From: Amaricoccus sp.
GTDB lineage: Bacteria > Pseudomonadota > Alphaproteobacteria > Rhodobacterales > Rhodobacteraceae
NCBI RefSeq assembly: GCF_017993425.1
Contig: NZ_JAGOMQ010000012.1
Span: 41,271 to 105,270 of the forward strand
Reading direction: 5' to 3'
Length of the DNA stretch: 64,000 nt
A program made the position numbers and the translations under genes. A model generated the notes under the pieces. The model was not told where the DNA came from. It saw only the letters and a list, made by a program, of their open reading frames with translations, and did no database searches. The stretch's first letter is position 1. Every line of letters begins with the position of its first letter. This document shows, piece by piece, positions 8,481 to 16,967 of this stretch.

Positions 8481-9552
8481 GGGTGGCGAGGCCGATCATG
8501 GCGAGGATCAGGGAGACGATCCAGAAGCGGATGACGATCTGTGGCTCGGCCCAGCCCTTCTTCTCGAAATGGTGGTGGATCGGGGCCATCAGGAAGACGC
8601 GCTTCTTCGTGCGCTTGTAGTAGGCGACCTGGATGATGACGGAGAGCGCCTCGACGACGAAGAGGCCGCCGACGATCGCGAGCACGATCTCGTGCTTGGT
8701 CGCCACCGCGATGGCGCCGAGGGCGCCGCCGAGGGCGAGGCTGCCGGTGTCGCCCATGAACACGGCCGCGGGCGGCGCGTTGTACCAGAGGAAGCCGAGG
8801 CCGCCGCCGATCAGGGCGGCCACGAAGACGGTGATCTCGCCGGTGCCGGGGACGAAGTGGACGTCGAGGTATTCGGTGAAGTCGGCGCGGCCGACGACGT
8901 AGGCGATCACCCCGAGCGAGGCGGCGGCGATCATCACCGGCATGATGGCGAGCCCGTCGAGCCCGTCGGTCAGGTTCACCGCGTTGGCGGCCCCGACGAT
9001 GACCAGCATCCCGAAGGGCAGGAACAGCCAGCCGAGGTCGAGGAGCGCGGCCTTGAACACCGGGAAGGCGATGCGGCCGGTGAGCGGGTCGGGGTGGAGC
9101 CACATCGCCCAGAGGCTGGCGACGAGCGCGATGCCGAAGCCGGCGAGGAGGCGGACCCGGCCGGAGACGCCGGCATGGGTCTGCTTCGTCACCTTGGCGT
9201 AGTCGTCGGCGAAGCCGATCAGGCCGAAGCCGACGGTGACGAAGGTGACCATCCAGACGAAGCCGTTGTCGAGCCGCGCCCAGAGCAGGGTGGAGAAGAG
9301 GAGCGCCGAGAGGATGAGGAGGCCGCCCATGGTCGGCGTGCCGGCCTTGGTGAGGAGGTGGCTCTCCGGGCCGTCGGCGCGGATCGGCTGGCCACGGCCC
9401 TGGCGGACGCGCAGGAGGTCGATCAGCGGGCGGCCGAAGACGAAGCCGAAGACCAGCGCCGTGAAGAAGGCCCCGCCGGCGCGGAAGGTGATGTAGCGGA
9501 AGAGGTTGAAGACCGGCACGTTGTGCGACAGCTCGGCCAGGAAATAGAGCAT
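8467..9552 (-). CDS. mraY: Phospho-N-acetylmuramoyl-pentapeptide transferase
   Basis: 361 residues, the typical MraY length. It transfers phospho-MurNAc-pentapeptide from UDP to undecaprenyl phosphate, giving lipid I at the inner membrane. Ten hydrophobic helices are evident. Diagnostic motifs are [14 protein letters not shown] [16 protein letters not shown] (catalytic Asp pair), [13 protein letters not shown] and the cytoplasmic [12 protein letters not shown] loop. It follows murF by 7 bases on the same strand and is the last gene of the cluster seen here. The usual next gene murD is absent. Instead the relic region follows, so the cluster appears to have been broken at this point. Confidence 0.96.
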   Translation of the reverse strand: MLYFLAELSHNVPVFNLFRYITFRAGGAFFTALVFGFVFGRPLIDLLRVRQGRGQPIRADGPESHLLTKAGTPTMGGLLILSALLFSTLLWARLDNGFVWMVTFVTVGFGLIGFADDYAKVTKQTHAGVSGRVRLLAGFGIALVASLWAMWLHPDPLTGRIAFPVFKAALLDLGWLFLPFGMLVIVGAANAVNLTDGLDGLAIMPVMIAAASLGVIAYVVGRADFTEYLDVHFVPGTGEITVFVAALIGGGLGFLWYNAPPAAVFMGDTGSLALGGALGAIAVATKHEIVLAIVGGLFVVEALSVIIQVAYYKRTKKRVFLMAPIHHHFEKKGWAEPQIVIRFWIVSLILAMIGLATLKLR

Positions 9553-9559
9553 CGCGCGG

Positions 9560-11017
9560 TCAGGCCTCCAGAAGCTCGGTGGCGAGATCGGGCGCGCGCG
9601 CCTCGCCCATGCGCTTGATCGCGTCGACGACGAGGCCGACGCGGCTGCCGTTCGAGCCCTTGACCAGCGCCACGTCGCCGGCGTCGAGCAGCCGGCCGGC
9701 CCGGGCCGCCATGGCGGCGGCGTCGGGGAACCATTCGCCGCGCCGGCCGCGGGGGAGCGCGTCGTGGAGGGCGCGCATCCGCGGGCCGGCGCAGTGGACG
9801 ACGGCGACGTCCTTGAGCCCGGGGGCTTCGGCGAGGCCGGCGTGCAACGCGAGCTCGGTGGCGCCGAGCTCGAGCATGTCGCCGAGGAAGGCGACGCGGC
9901 GGCCGGCGCCGACGCGGCCGACGCCGTCCTCGACGGGCGTGGCCGCCAGCACCTCGAAGGCGGCGGCCATCGCGGCGGGGTTGGCGTTGTAGCTCTCGTC
10001 GATCAGGGTGACCTGGCCGTCGAGCCCGCCCGGCCCGAGCAGCACCTGCCAGCGGGCGCCGCGGCCCTCGGGGGCGCGCCAGGTGGCGAGGGCGAGCGCC
10101 GCGCGGGCGATGTCGGCGCCGAGGGCGTCGACGCAGGCGAGGACGCCGAGCGCGTTCATGGCGAGGTGCCGGCCGGGCGAGGCGAGCTTGAAGAGGAAGC
10201 GCCGGCCGTGAGCCGAGGCGGCGGCGCAGGTGCCCTCGGGCTTCACGGCGGTTTCCAGCAGGCGGAATTCCGGGCGGCCGGTGGCGCCGAAGCGGACGGG
10301 GCGGGCGCCGGCGCGTTTCGCGCTCGCGAGGAAGATCGGGTAGGTGGGGAGGTCCCGCAGCATGACGGCGCCGCCGCCCGGGACGAGGCCCGAATAGATC
10401 GAGGCCTTCTCGCGGGCGATGCCGCGGAGGTCGCGGAAGGCGGCGAGGTGGACGGGCGCGACGGTGGTGACGATCGCGACGTGCGGGCGGGCCATGGCGG
10501 CGAGCGGGGCAATCTCGCCGGGGGCGTTCATGCCGATCTCGATCGCGGCCCAGTCGGCGGCGGGGTCCATGCGCGCGAGCGTCAGCGGCACGCCCCAGTG
10601 GTTGTTGAAGCTCTTCTCGGCGGCGTGGACGCGGCCCTGGGCGCCGAGGGCGGCGCGCAGCATCTCCTTGGTCCCGGTCTTGCCGGCCGAGCCGGTGACG
10701 GCGACGAGCTTGCCGCGGAAGCGGGCGCGCCCTGCCCGGCCGAGGGCCTCGAGGCCCCGTTGCACGTCCGGGACGACGAGGAGGGGCGCGTCGGCGGGAA
10801 CGCCGTCGGGGATGCGGGAGACCAGCGCCGCGGCGGCGCCGCGGGCGAGCGCCTCGGCGACGAAGTCGTGGCCGTCGCGGGCGGCGGTCAGCGCGACGAA
10901 GAGATCGCCGGGCGCGAGGCTGCGGGTGTCGATGGAGACGCCGGCGGCGGCCCAGTCGCCCTGGGCGCGGCCACCGGTGGCCACGGCGGCCTCGGCTGCG
11001 GTCCAGAGCGCCGTCAT
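9560..11017 (-). CDS. murF: UDP-MurNAc-tripeptide:D-Ala-D-Ala ligase MurF
   Basis: 485 residues. MurF adds D-Ala-D-Ala to UDP-MurNAc-tripeptide, the last cytoplasmic step of the peptidoglycan precursor. The ATP-binding loop [14 protein letters not shown] is at about 110, [14 protein letters not shown] is the second Mur-ligase block, and the C-terminal domain carries [12 protein letters not shown] and LGDMLELG. The ATG at 11017 overlaps the stop of a 19-codon frame (ATGA) and begins [16 protein letters not shown]. Two degraded copies of this start lie just upstream. Translation is presumably coupled along the operon. Confidence 0.95.
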   Translation of the reverse strand: MTALWTAAEAAVATGGRAQGDWAAAGVSIDTRSLAPGDLFVALTAARDGHDFVAEALARGAAAALVSRIPDGVPADAPLLVVPDVQRGLEALGRAGRARFRGKLVAVTGSAGKTGTKEMLRAALGAQGRVHAAEKSFNNHWGVPLTLARMDPAADWAAIEIGMNAPGEIAPLAAMARPHVAIVTTVAPVHLAAFRDLRGIAREKASIYSGLVPGGGAVMLRDLPTYPIFLASAKRAGARPVRFGATGRPEFRLLETAVKPEGTCAAASAHGRRFLFKLASPGRHLAMNALGVLACVDALGADIARAALALATWRAPEGRGARWQVLLGPGGLDGQVTLIDESYNANPAAMAAAFEVLAATPVEDGVGRVGAGRRVAFLGDMLELGATELALHAGLAEAPGLKDVAVVHCAGPRMRALHDALPRGRRGEWFPDAAAMAARAGRLLDAGDVALVKGSNGSRVGLVVDAIKRMGEARAPDLATELLEA

Positions 11018-11073
11018 GCGCCGGGCCTTTCGAGCCGGCCGACGGCCGCGGCGGAGGTCCGGGGCGGGGTCAT
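11014..11073 (-). CDS. 19-codon frame between murE and murF (second junction copy)
   Basis: The frame reads [19 protein letters not shown] and then TGA. Its ATG overlaps the stop of the 27-codon frame before it, and its TGA overlaps the murF ATG, so ribosomes could pass through by coupling. The DNA resembles the murE-murF junction (GGCGCATGAC preceded by a CTCGA block), suggesting a degenerate tandem duplication rather than a selected peptide. No known family. Confidence 0.35.
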   Translation of the reverse strand: MTPPRTSAAAVGRLERPGA

Positions 11074-11153
11074 GCGCCGAGTCCCGTCGAGCGCCGGGCG
11101 GCGGTCCGGGCGTCCGGGGTCACGACCGCGGCGGCAGTGCGGAGGGCCGTCAT
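11070..11153 (-). CDS. 27-codon frame between murE and murF (first junction copy)
   Basis: The ATG overlaps the murE stop as ATGA. The frame begins MTALRTAAAVV, close to the MurF start [12 protein letters not shown], and ends STGLGA, close to the MurE end LDGLGA. It looks like a duplicated piece made of the murF start fused to the murE end, with one base gained, which keeps an unbroken chain of overlapping stop/start codons. Whether it is translated into a functional peptide is unknown. Confidence 0.4.
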   Translation of the reverse strand: MTALRTAAAVVTPDARTAARRSTGLGA

Positions 11154-12676
11154 GCGCCGAGCCCGTCGAGGGCGGCGGCGGCGACGCTCGCCTGCTCGGC
11201 GTCGTCGAAGGGCAGCACGTCGTCGCCGACGACCTGGCCGGTCTCGTGGCCCTTGCCGGCGATCAGCAGGGCGTCGCCGGGCTGGAGCGCGTCGACGGCG
11301 GCGAGGATCGCCTCGGCGCGGTCGCCGATCTCGGTCGCCTCCGGGCAGCCGGCGAGGATCTCGGCACGGATCGCCGCGGGGTCCTCGGAGCGCGGATTGT
11401 CGTCGGTGACGAAGACGACGTCGGCGCCCGCGGCGGCGGCCTTGCCCATCAGCGGGCGCTTGCCGCGGTCGCGGTCGCCGCCGGCGCCGAAGGCGATGAC
11501 GAGGCGTCCGAGGACGTGGGGACGCAGCGCGGCGAGCGCCGTGGCGATGGCGTCGGGGGTGTGGGCGTAGTCGACGAACACGGTCGCGCCGTTGCGCCGG
11601 GTGGCCGCGCGCTGCATCCGGCCGCGGACGGTGCGGAGCCGCGTCAGGGCGTCGAAGACGCGCTCCGGGGCGGAGCCGGAGCCGATGGCGAGGCCGGCGG
11701 CGACGAGGGCGTTCATCGCCTGGAAGCCGCCGACGAGGTCGAGGCGCGCCGTGAAGGCGCGGCCCCGCCATTCGAAGCGGGCCTCCTGGCCCGTGGCGTC
11801 GAAGCGCTGGGCGAGGAGGCGAAGGTCGGCGCCGGCGGCGCGGCCGACGGAGAGGAGGCGCTGGTCGCGGGCGCGGGCGGCGGCGACGAAGCGGGCGCCG
11901 ACGGGGTCGTCGATGTTGACGACGGCCGTGCCGCCACGGGGCAGGACGCGGGTGAGGAGCGCGAGCTTGGCCTCGACATAGGCCTCGAAGTCCCGGTGGT
12001 AGTCGAGATGGTCGCGGGTGGCGTTGGTGAAGCCGGCCGCGGCGAGGCGGACGCCGTCGAGGCGGTGCTGGTCGAGGCCGTGGCTCGACGCCTCCATGGC
12101 GGCGTGGGTGACGCCCATGCCGGCGAGGTCGGCGAGGAGCGCGTGGAGCTGGATCGGCTCGGGCGTGGTGTGGGTGAGCGCCGCCGAGACGGCGCCCTCG
12201 ACGCCGACCGTGCCGAAGTTGACGGCGCGCTCGCCGAGGGCTTCCCAGATCTGGCGGGTGAAGCTCGCAACCGAGGTCTTGCCGTTGGTGCCGGTGACGG
12301 CGACGACGACCTCCGGCTGGTCGCCGGACCAGCGGGCGGCGGCGAGCGCCAGCGTGCGGCGGGGGTTCTCGACGAGGAGGACCGGGATGGCGAGGGGGCC
12401 GGCGGCCTCGGCGAGGCGCAGGCCCTCGGCGTCGGTGAGGACGGCGACGGCGCCCATGCGCAGCGCGAAGGGGACGAACTCGCCGCCGTGGACGACGCTG
12501 CCGGGCAGCGCGGCGAAGAGGTGGCCGGGCTTGGTGCGGCGGCTGTCGACGGAGAGGCCGGTGATCTCGGGGAGCGTTCCGGACCAGTCGCCCGCGCGCT
12601 TCGCGCCGGCGAGGAGGCCGAGCGCCTCGAAGCCCATCAGCTTGCCCGCGCGGCTGTCCGAGCCCCTGGCCGTCAT
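11150..12676 (-). CDS. murE: UDP-MurNAc-tripeptide synthetase MurE
   Basis: 508 residues from the ATG at 12676, chosen over an ATG 24 bases upstream because GGAGGGG precedes it. MurE adds the third amino acid of the stem peptide. The motif DDNPRSEDP (DNPR) predicts meso-diaminopimelate as substrate, as expected for a Gram-negative bacterium. The P-loop is VTGTNGKTSVASF, and HTTPEPIQLHALL and EASSHGLDQHRL are further Mur-ligase blocks. It starts 28 bases after the ftsI stop and ends in an ATGA overlap with a small frame. Confidence 0.95.
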   Translation of the reverse strand: MTARGSDSRAGKLMGFEALGLLAGAKRAGDWSGTLPEITGLSVDSRRTKPGHLFAALPGSVVHGGEFVPFALRMGAVAVLTDAEGLRLAEAAGPLAIPVLLVENPRRTLALAAARWSGDQPEVVVAVTGTNGKTSVASFTRQIWEALGERAVNFGTVGVEGAVSAALTHTTPEPIQLHALLADLAGMGVTHAAMEASSHGLDQHRLDGVRLAAAGFTNATRDHLDYHRDFEAYVEAKLALLTRVLPRGGTAVVNIDDPVGARFVAAARARDQRLLSVGRAAGADLRLLAQRFDATGQEARFEWRGRAFTARLDLVGGFQAMNALVAAGLAIGSGSAPERVFDALTRLRTVRGRMQRAATRRNGATVFVDYAHTPDAIATALAALRPHVLGRLVIAFGAGGDRDRGKRPLMGKAAAAGADVVFVTDDNPRSEDPAAIRAEILAGCPEATEIGDRAEAILAAVDALQPGDALLIAGKGHETGQVVGDDVLPFDDAEQASVAAAALDGLGA

Positions 12677-12704
12677 CGCCCCTCCGTCCTTTCGCGGCAC
12701 GGGG

Positions 12705-14498
12705 CTATTCGTTCACGGCGAGGGTGTAAAGCAGGTCGACGTCGTCCTCGGGCCGGGCGTCGGGGCGGAGGCCCATGATCGGCGCGATCCGGCGCAGCGC
12801 GTTGGCGAAGACCGGGGCGGCGGTCCAGCCGGCGGTGCGGAGCGAGGCGCCGTTGATCTTGTTGGACGGCTCGTCCAGGGCGATCACCATCACGTAGCGC
12901 GGATCGGAGGCCGGGAAGACGCCGGCGAAGGTGCCGATGGTCTTGTCGCGGGCGTAGCCGCCGTGCGGCATCGGCTTGTCGGCGGTGCCGGTCTTGCCGC
13001 CGACCTCGTAGCCGGGGACGTCGGCCTTGCGGGCGGTGCCGCGGGTGACGACGTCGCGCATCATCGAGCGGACCTTCTCGGAGGTATCCTCGGAGACCAC
13101 CCGGTCCGCCTCGGTGGGCTTCCTGTCGGAGGCGATGATCGTCGGCGTGATCTTGAGGCCGCCGTTCGCCACGGAGGCGTAGGCGGTGGCGAGGTGGAGC
13201 GGCGAGACGGCGAGGCCGTGGCCGTAGGCGACGGTCATGGTGGTGAGCTCGGACCAGCGCTTGGGGTAGAGCGGCGGGGCCTTGGCGACCTCGCTGATCT
13301 CGAGGGGGAGCGCGTCCATCAGGCCGAGGCGGCGCAGGAACTTCTGCTGGGCCTCGCCGCCCATGGTCAGCGCGATGCGGGCGGCGCCGATGTTGGAGGA
13401 CTGCACGATGACGTCCTGGACGGTCAGGCGCGGCCCGTAGTCGTGGAAGTCGCGGATGGTGAAGCGGCCCCAGCGCATCGGGCCGGAGGTGTCGATCAGG
13501 GTCCTGGGCGTGACCTTGCCCATGTCGAGCGCCTCGGCCACGGCGAAGATCTTGAAGGTCGAGCCGAGCTCGTAGCGGCCCTGCGCGGCGCGGTTGTAGA
13601 GCGGGCTGTCGGCGGGGTCGCCCTCGGTGGGGAGCGGCGGGCGGAGGTTGGGGTCGAAGTCCGGCAGGCTCGCCAGCGCGCGGATCTGGCCGGTGTCGGC
13701 CTCCATCAGGATGCCGACCGCGCCCTTGGCGCCCATCTCCTTCATGCCGGCGGCGAGCACGTCCTCCATGGCGATCTGCGCGGGCAGGTCGATCGAGAGG
13801 CGCAGCGGCTCGGCGACGCGGGCGGGGTCGCGCAGGCGGGCGTCCTCGAACCGCTCGACGCCGGCGACGCCGATCACTTCCGCCGCGTGGACGCCCTCGC
13901 GGCCGAAGCTCGCGCCGCCGAGCACGTGGGCGAGGACGGCGCCGTTGGGGTAGAGCCGGGTCTCGCGCGGGCCGAAGAGCAGGCCCGGCTCCCCGAGGTC
14001 GTGGACTAGCTGGCGCTGCTCGGGGGAGATGGTGCGCTTGATCCAGACAAACTTGCGGCCGTCGGTGAAGCGGTGGAGCAGCGCCCCGGCGTCGAGGTCG
14101 GGGAAAATCTCGGAGAGCGCGGTGGCGGCGCGGGCCGGGTCGATCATCTCGAGCGGCTGGGCGTAGAGCGAGGCGGTGACGATGTTGGTGGCGAGGATGG
14201 CGCCGTTGCGGTCGACGATGTCGGCGCGCTGGGCGACGATCGGCTCGCCCCCTGCCCCGGCGCGCGGCTCGACCGGCGTGCCGGCGGACATCAGCGCCAT
14301 CCGCCCGGCGACGGTGGTGAAGCCGAGGATGAAGACGATGCCGAGGAGGAGGAGGCGGGTCTCGGCCCGCGCCCGCTCGGCGCGGTGCAGCGCGCGCAGG
14401 CGGGCGGCGCGCTCCTCGGCCTCGATCAGGTTCGGGTCCTTGCCCTCGGCCCGGGCGGAGAGGACGCGGGCGAGCGGGCGGAGCGGACGGCGGATCAT
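12705..14498 (-). CDS. ftsI: Penicillin-binding protein 3 / septal transpeptidase FtsI
   Basis: 597 residues from the ATG at 14498, whose ATGA overlaps the ftsL stop. A much longer upstream frame is open but overlaps ftsL and has no homology. FtsI is the septum-specific DD-transpeptidase, anchored by one helix (about 45-65, LLLLGIVFILGFTTVAG) with a periplasmic catalytic domain. The three penicillin-binding motifs are present: STFK in YELGSTFKIF (nucleophile), SSN in VQSSNIGAAR and KTG in VGGKTGTAD. The N-terminal dimerisation domain includes the QRADIVDRNG block. It works with FtsW, FtsL and FtsB. Confidence 0.95.
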   Translation of the reverse strand: MIRRPLRPLARVLSARAEGKDPNLIEAEERAARLRALHRAERARAETRLLLLGIVFILGFTTVAGRMALMSAGTPVEPRAGAGGEPIVAQRADIVDRNGAILATNIVTASLYAQPLEMIDPARAATALSEIFPDLDAGALLHRFTDGRKFVWIKRTISPEQRQLVHDLGEPGLLFGPRETRLYPNGAVLAHVLGGASFGREGVHAAEVIGVAGVERFEDARLRDPARVAEPLRLSIDLPAQIAMEDVLAAGMKEMGAKGAVGILMEADTGQIRALASLPDFDPNLRPPLPTEGDPADSPLYNRAAQGRYELGSTFKIFAVAEALDMGKVTPRTLIDTSGPMRWGRFTIRDFHDYGPRLTVQDVIVQSSNIGAARIALTMGGEAQQKFLRRLGLMDALPLEISEVAKAPPLYPKRWSELTTMTVAYGHGLAVSPLHLATAYASVANGGLKITPTIIASDRKPTEADRVVSEDTSEKVRSMMRDVVTRGTARKADVPGYEVGGKTGTADKPMPHGGYARDKTIGTFAGVFPASDPRYVMVIALDEPSNKINGASLRTAGWTAAPVFANALRRIAPIMGLRPDARPEDDVDLLYTLAVNE

Positions 14499-14863
14499 TC
14501 GGTCTCTCCAGGCTTCTCGGCAGGGGCGGCGGCCTCGCCCTCGGGCGGGGCGCCTTCGGCCGGGACCGGCTCGGGCGGCAGCGGGAAGGCGACCATCGCC
14601 GTCTCGCCGAAGCTCCCGGGGCCGAGGGGCGCGAGGCCGAGCCCGGCGCCCGGGCCGGCGACGAGGGCGGCAAGGCGGTCGGGGCGGTTGAGGTAGGCCC
14701 ATTCCGCGCTGAGCACGGCGAGGGCCTCGCGCTCGGCGGCGATGTCGGCGCGCAGGTCGGCGACGCGGTTCGCCGCCTCCTGGGTGGCATAGTTCACCCG
14801 GTAGGCCCAGGTCGCGCAGACGACGACGAGGATCGCCGCGGAGAGGTAGAGGCCCCACCTCAT
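14495..14863 (-). CDS. ftsL: Cell division protein FtsL
   Basis: 122 residues. One N-terminal helix (about 5-22) is followed by a short coiled coil rich in Ala, Glu and Arg ([20 protein letters not shown]) and a Pro/Glu-rich tail. Sequence conservation of FtsL is low, so the call rests on topology, the coiled coil with [12 protein letters not shown], and its exact place between rsmH and ftsI with ATGA overlaps on both sides. It would join FtsB and FtsQ to activate FtsWI at the septum. Confidence 0.9.
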   Translation of the reverse strand: MRWGLYLSAAILVVVCATWAYRVNYATQEAANRVADLRADIAAEREALAVLSAEWAYLNRPDRLAALVAGPGAGLGLAPLGPGSFGETAMVAFPLPPEPVPAEGAPPEGEAAAPAEKPGETE

Positions 14864-15837
14864 CGCGCGAGCCCCGCCAGCGCAAGCCGCGGCAGGCCGA
14901 GCTCGGCCGGGTCGACGCGGGCGGCCGGCGTGTCGAGCCGGCGGGCCAGCCGGAGCTTCGCCGAGCGGGCGCGCGGGTTGGCCGCGATCTCGGCGGCGTC
15001 GGCGGCGACCGCCTTGCCGGCGAGCGCGAAGCCCGGCGGGGGGCCGGCGGTCTCGGGGGCGTGCCGGCTGGCGCGCGGGGCCGCGCCGGAGCGCAGCGCG
15101 AGGTATCGCTTCACCACCCGGTCCTCCAGCGAATGGAACGTCACCACGGCGAGCCAGCCCCCGGGCGCGAGCGCCCGCTCGGCGGCGGCGAGGCCGCGGG
15201 CAAGCTCGCCGAGCTCGTCGTTCACCGCGATGCGCAGCGCCTGGAAGCTGCGGGTCGCGGCGTGGGGCTGGCCCGGCTTCGGCCGCGGCAGGCAGCGCTC
15301 GATGGCCGCCGCGAGCGCCGTCGTGGTATCGAAGGGGCGCGCCGCGACGATGGCTCGGGCGATGCGCCGGGCGGCGCGCTCCTCGCCGTACTGGTGGAGG
15401 ATGTCGGCGAGGAGCGCCTCGGGCGCGGCGTTGACGAGGTCGGCGGCGCTCGGGCCATCGGCGCCCATGCGCATGTCGAGCGGCCCCTCGCGCAGGAAGG
15501 AGAAGCCGCGGTCGGCCTCGTCGAGCTGCATCGAGGAGACGCCGATGTCGAGGGTGACGCCGTCGAGGGGCGCGTCGGCGATCTCGTCGAGCCGGCCGAA
15601 GGCGCCGGCGCGGAGGTCGAGGCGGCCGGCGTAGGCGCCGGCCCAGGCGGCGGCGCGGGCGAGCGCGGTCGGGTCGCGGTCGACGCCGATGACCCGCGCC
15701 GCGCCGGCGTCGAGGAGCGCGCGGGCGTAGCCGCCGGCGCCGAGGGTGCCGTCGAGCCAGACGCCGCGGACCGGCGCCACGGCGGCGAGGATCGGCCCGA
15801 GCAGCACCGGGACGTGGGGCGGGCGATCCATCATCAT
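14860..15837 (-). CDS. rsmH: 16S rRNA (cytosine1402-N4)-methyltransferase RsmH
   Basis: 325 residues. The start is ambiguous among three consecutive ATGs at 15837, 15834 and 15831. The first overlaps the mraZ stop. The HVPVL opening, the SAM-binding [42 protein letters not shown] and the final [15 protein letters not shown] are all diagnostic. RsmH methylates C1402 in the ribosomal P site. It is the second gene of the division cluster, coupled to ftsL by an ATGA overlap. Confidence 0.95.
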   Translation of the reverse strand: MMMDRPPHVPVLLGPILAAVAPVRGVWLDGTLGAGGYARALLDAGAARVIGVDRDPTALARAAAWAGAYAGRLDLRAGAFGRLDEIADAPLDGVTLDIGVSSMQLDEADRGFSFLREGPLDMRMGADGPSAADLVNAAPEALLADILHQYGEERAARRIARAIVAARPFDTTTALAAAIERCLPRPKPGQPHAATRSFQALRIAVNDELGELARGLAAAERALAPGGWLAVVTFHSLEDRVVKRYLALRSGAAPRASRHAPETAGPPPGFALAGKAVAADAAEIAANPRARSAKLRLARRLDTPAARVDPAELGLPRLALAGLAR

Positions 15838-16349
15838 GCTCCGCCTCCGGCCCGCTCGCGCCGCGCCTTCTCGAGGAGCTGCGCCACGCCCGCGCCGCCG
15901 CGGGCGTGGCGTCGCGCGGCCATCTCGGCGGCGTGGGCGGCGTAGGCGCCGCTCTCCCAGATGTCGAAGCGGTCGCCCATGCCGGAGAAGGTCGCCTCGT
16001 CGCCGAGGCCGGCGGCGTCGCGCAGCTTCTGGCTCAGCACGATGCGGCCGGTGTCGTCGAGGCTGACATAGGCCGCCTGGCTGTTCAGCACGTAGGCGAG
16101 GTCGTCGGTGTCGTCGTCGAAGGCGTTCATCGACGAGACGAGGTCGTCGAGCTGCTCCATGGCGCGGATGGTGAAGCATTCGAGGCGTCTGGCCTCGGTG
16201 CGGCCGTGAATGACGACGAGGCTCGGCGCGGCGCCGGCGACCCAGTCGGGATCGCCTTCCTCGAGGACGCGGCGAAACTGGGCGGGGATCGACACGCGAC
16301 CCTTCGCATCCACCTTGTGGACCGATTCGCCCTTGAACCGCCGCGACAC
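15834..16349 (-). CDS. mraZ: Transcriptional regulator MraZ
   Basis: 171 residues from a GTG at 16349, preceded by AGGA and giving [20 protein letters not shown], the usual MraZ start. An ATG 66 bases upstream gives an extra N-terminal stretch without family support. Two AbrB-like MraZ halves are visible, the second one containing [22 protein letters not shown]. MraZ oligomers bind short repeated TGGGN boxes in their own promoter and repress the division operon. Candidate boxes lie about 250 bases upstream. First gene of the mraZ-rsmH-ftsL-ftsI-murE-murF-mraY run. Confidence 0.94.
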   Translation of the reverse strand: MSRRFKGESVHKVDAKGRVSIPAQFRRVLEEGDPDWVAGAAPSLVVIHGRTEARRLECFTIRAMEQLDDLVSSMNAFDDDTDDLAYVLNSQAAYVSLDDTGRIVLSQKLRDAAGLGDEATFSGMGDRFDIWESGAYAAHAAEMAARRHARGGAGVAQLLEKARRERAGGGA

Positions 16350-16967
16350 CCGGGCCCGCTCCTGTCCTCTCACCGCCCCGGGAGACAAAAAGACGGGCCG
16401 TGCCACCTGCAGCACGACCCGCCCTGGTCCCTCTGGGGCCCTCGGCCCGACTGCGCCTGCCTGCTCGTTCTGTCCGCGCCGGGTCTCTCGTTTCGTCTGG
16501 GAAAGCGGCGGGCCTGTATGAAACCTGCCGTGTTTCGCGCCGTGGGTCTTGCCGCCCTCGAACCTGTGACCGCCGCCTTCCCGTGGGTCCAGTATGTATC
16601 ATGGGAGATCGTGGGAAACAACGGTATTTTCCACCACCAGATGGGATTGCGCCCATTTTCCAGCTGCTTCGGCGCCACAGGTCAAGCCAAATCGGCACCG
16701 CCGCGGAACTTGTTGTGTGCCCTGTGGCGGAGGCATACCACATATTGTGCAACCGGGAGTTGTAAGAACAATACATAAAAATCGCCACGGTCATGGGCCG
16801 GGGCGGCGGCCGGGCTTTCGCGGGCGCGCTGCGGGATCGAATCGGGGGAAAGCCATGGCGTCCCGGCGAGTTGGCGCCGCTCGTTCACGCGCGCGCTTGA
16901 GGGCGGGCGCGGGCGCAAGTAGCATCCGCGCGCCCACAGAGACCCCAGCCAGCGAAAGAGCCCCGTC
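16350..16967. other. Divergent control region between mraZ and opgG
   Basis: 618 bases without a convincing gene. Besides the candidate MraZ boxes it contains the most AT-rich stretch of this area (about 16735-16785, including GTAAGAACAATACATAAAAA), which probably holds the opgG promoter. The 16800-16960 part is GC-rich and featureless. Confidence 0.5.
16584..16621 (-). promoter_or_regulatory. Candidate MraZ boxes within a possible mraZ promoter
   Basis: On the plus strand TGGGA occurs at 16602-16606 and 16612-16616, exactly 10 bases apart, with TGGGT at 16584-16588. Read on the minus strand, TTGTTT and TACATA are separated by 17 bases and the boxes fall in the spacer, which would suit autorepression. 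The -10 match is weak and the leader to the mraZ GTG would be about 240 bases. The boxes run opposite to the gene, which I could not compare with known sites. Confidence 0.35.

Noticed and set aside
9764..12778. Thousand-codon open frame on the plus strand, antisense to murF and murE
   Set aside because: In DNA this GC-rich, antisense frames stay open by composition. The translation is Gly/Ala/Arg-rich with no motifs, while the minus strand encodes full Mur ligases.
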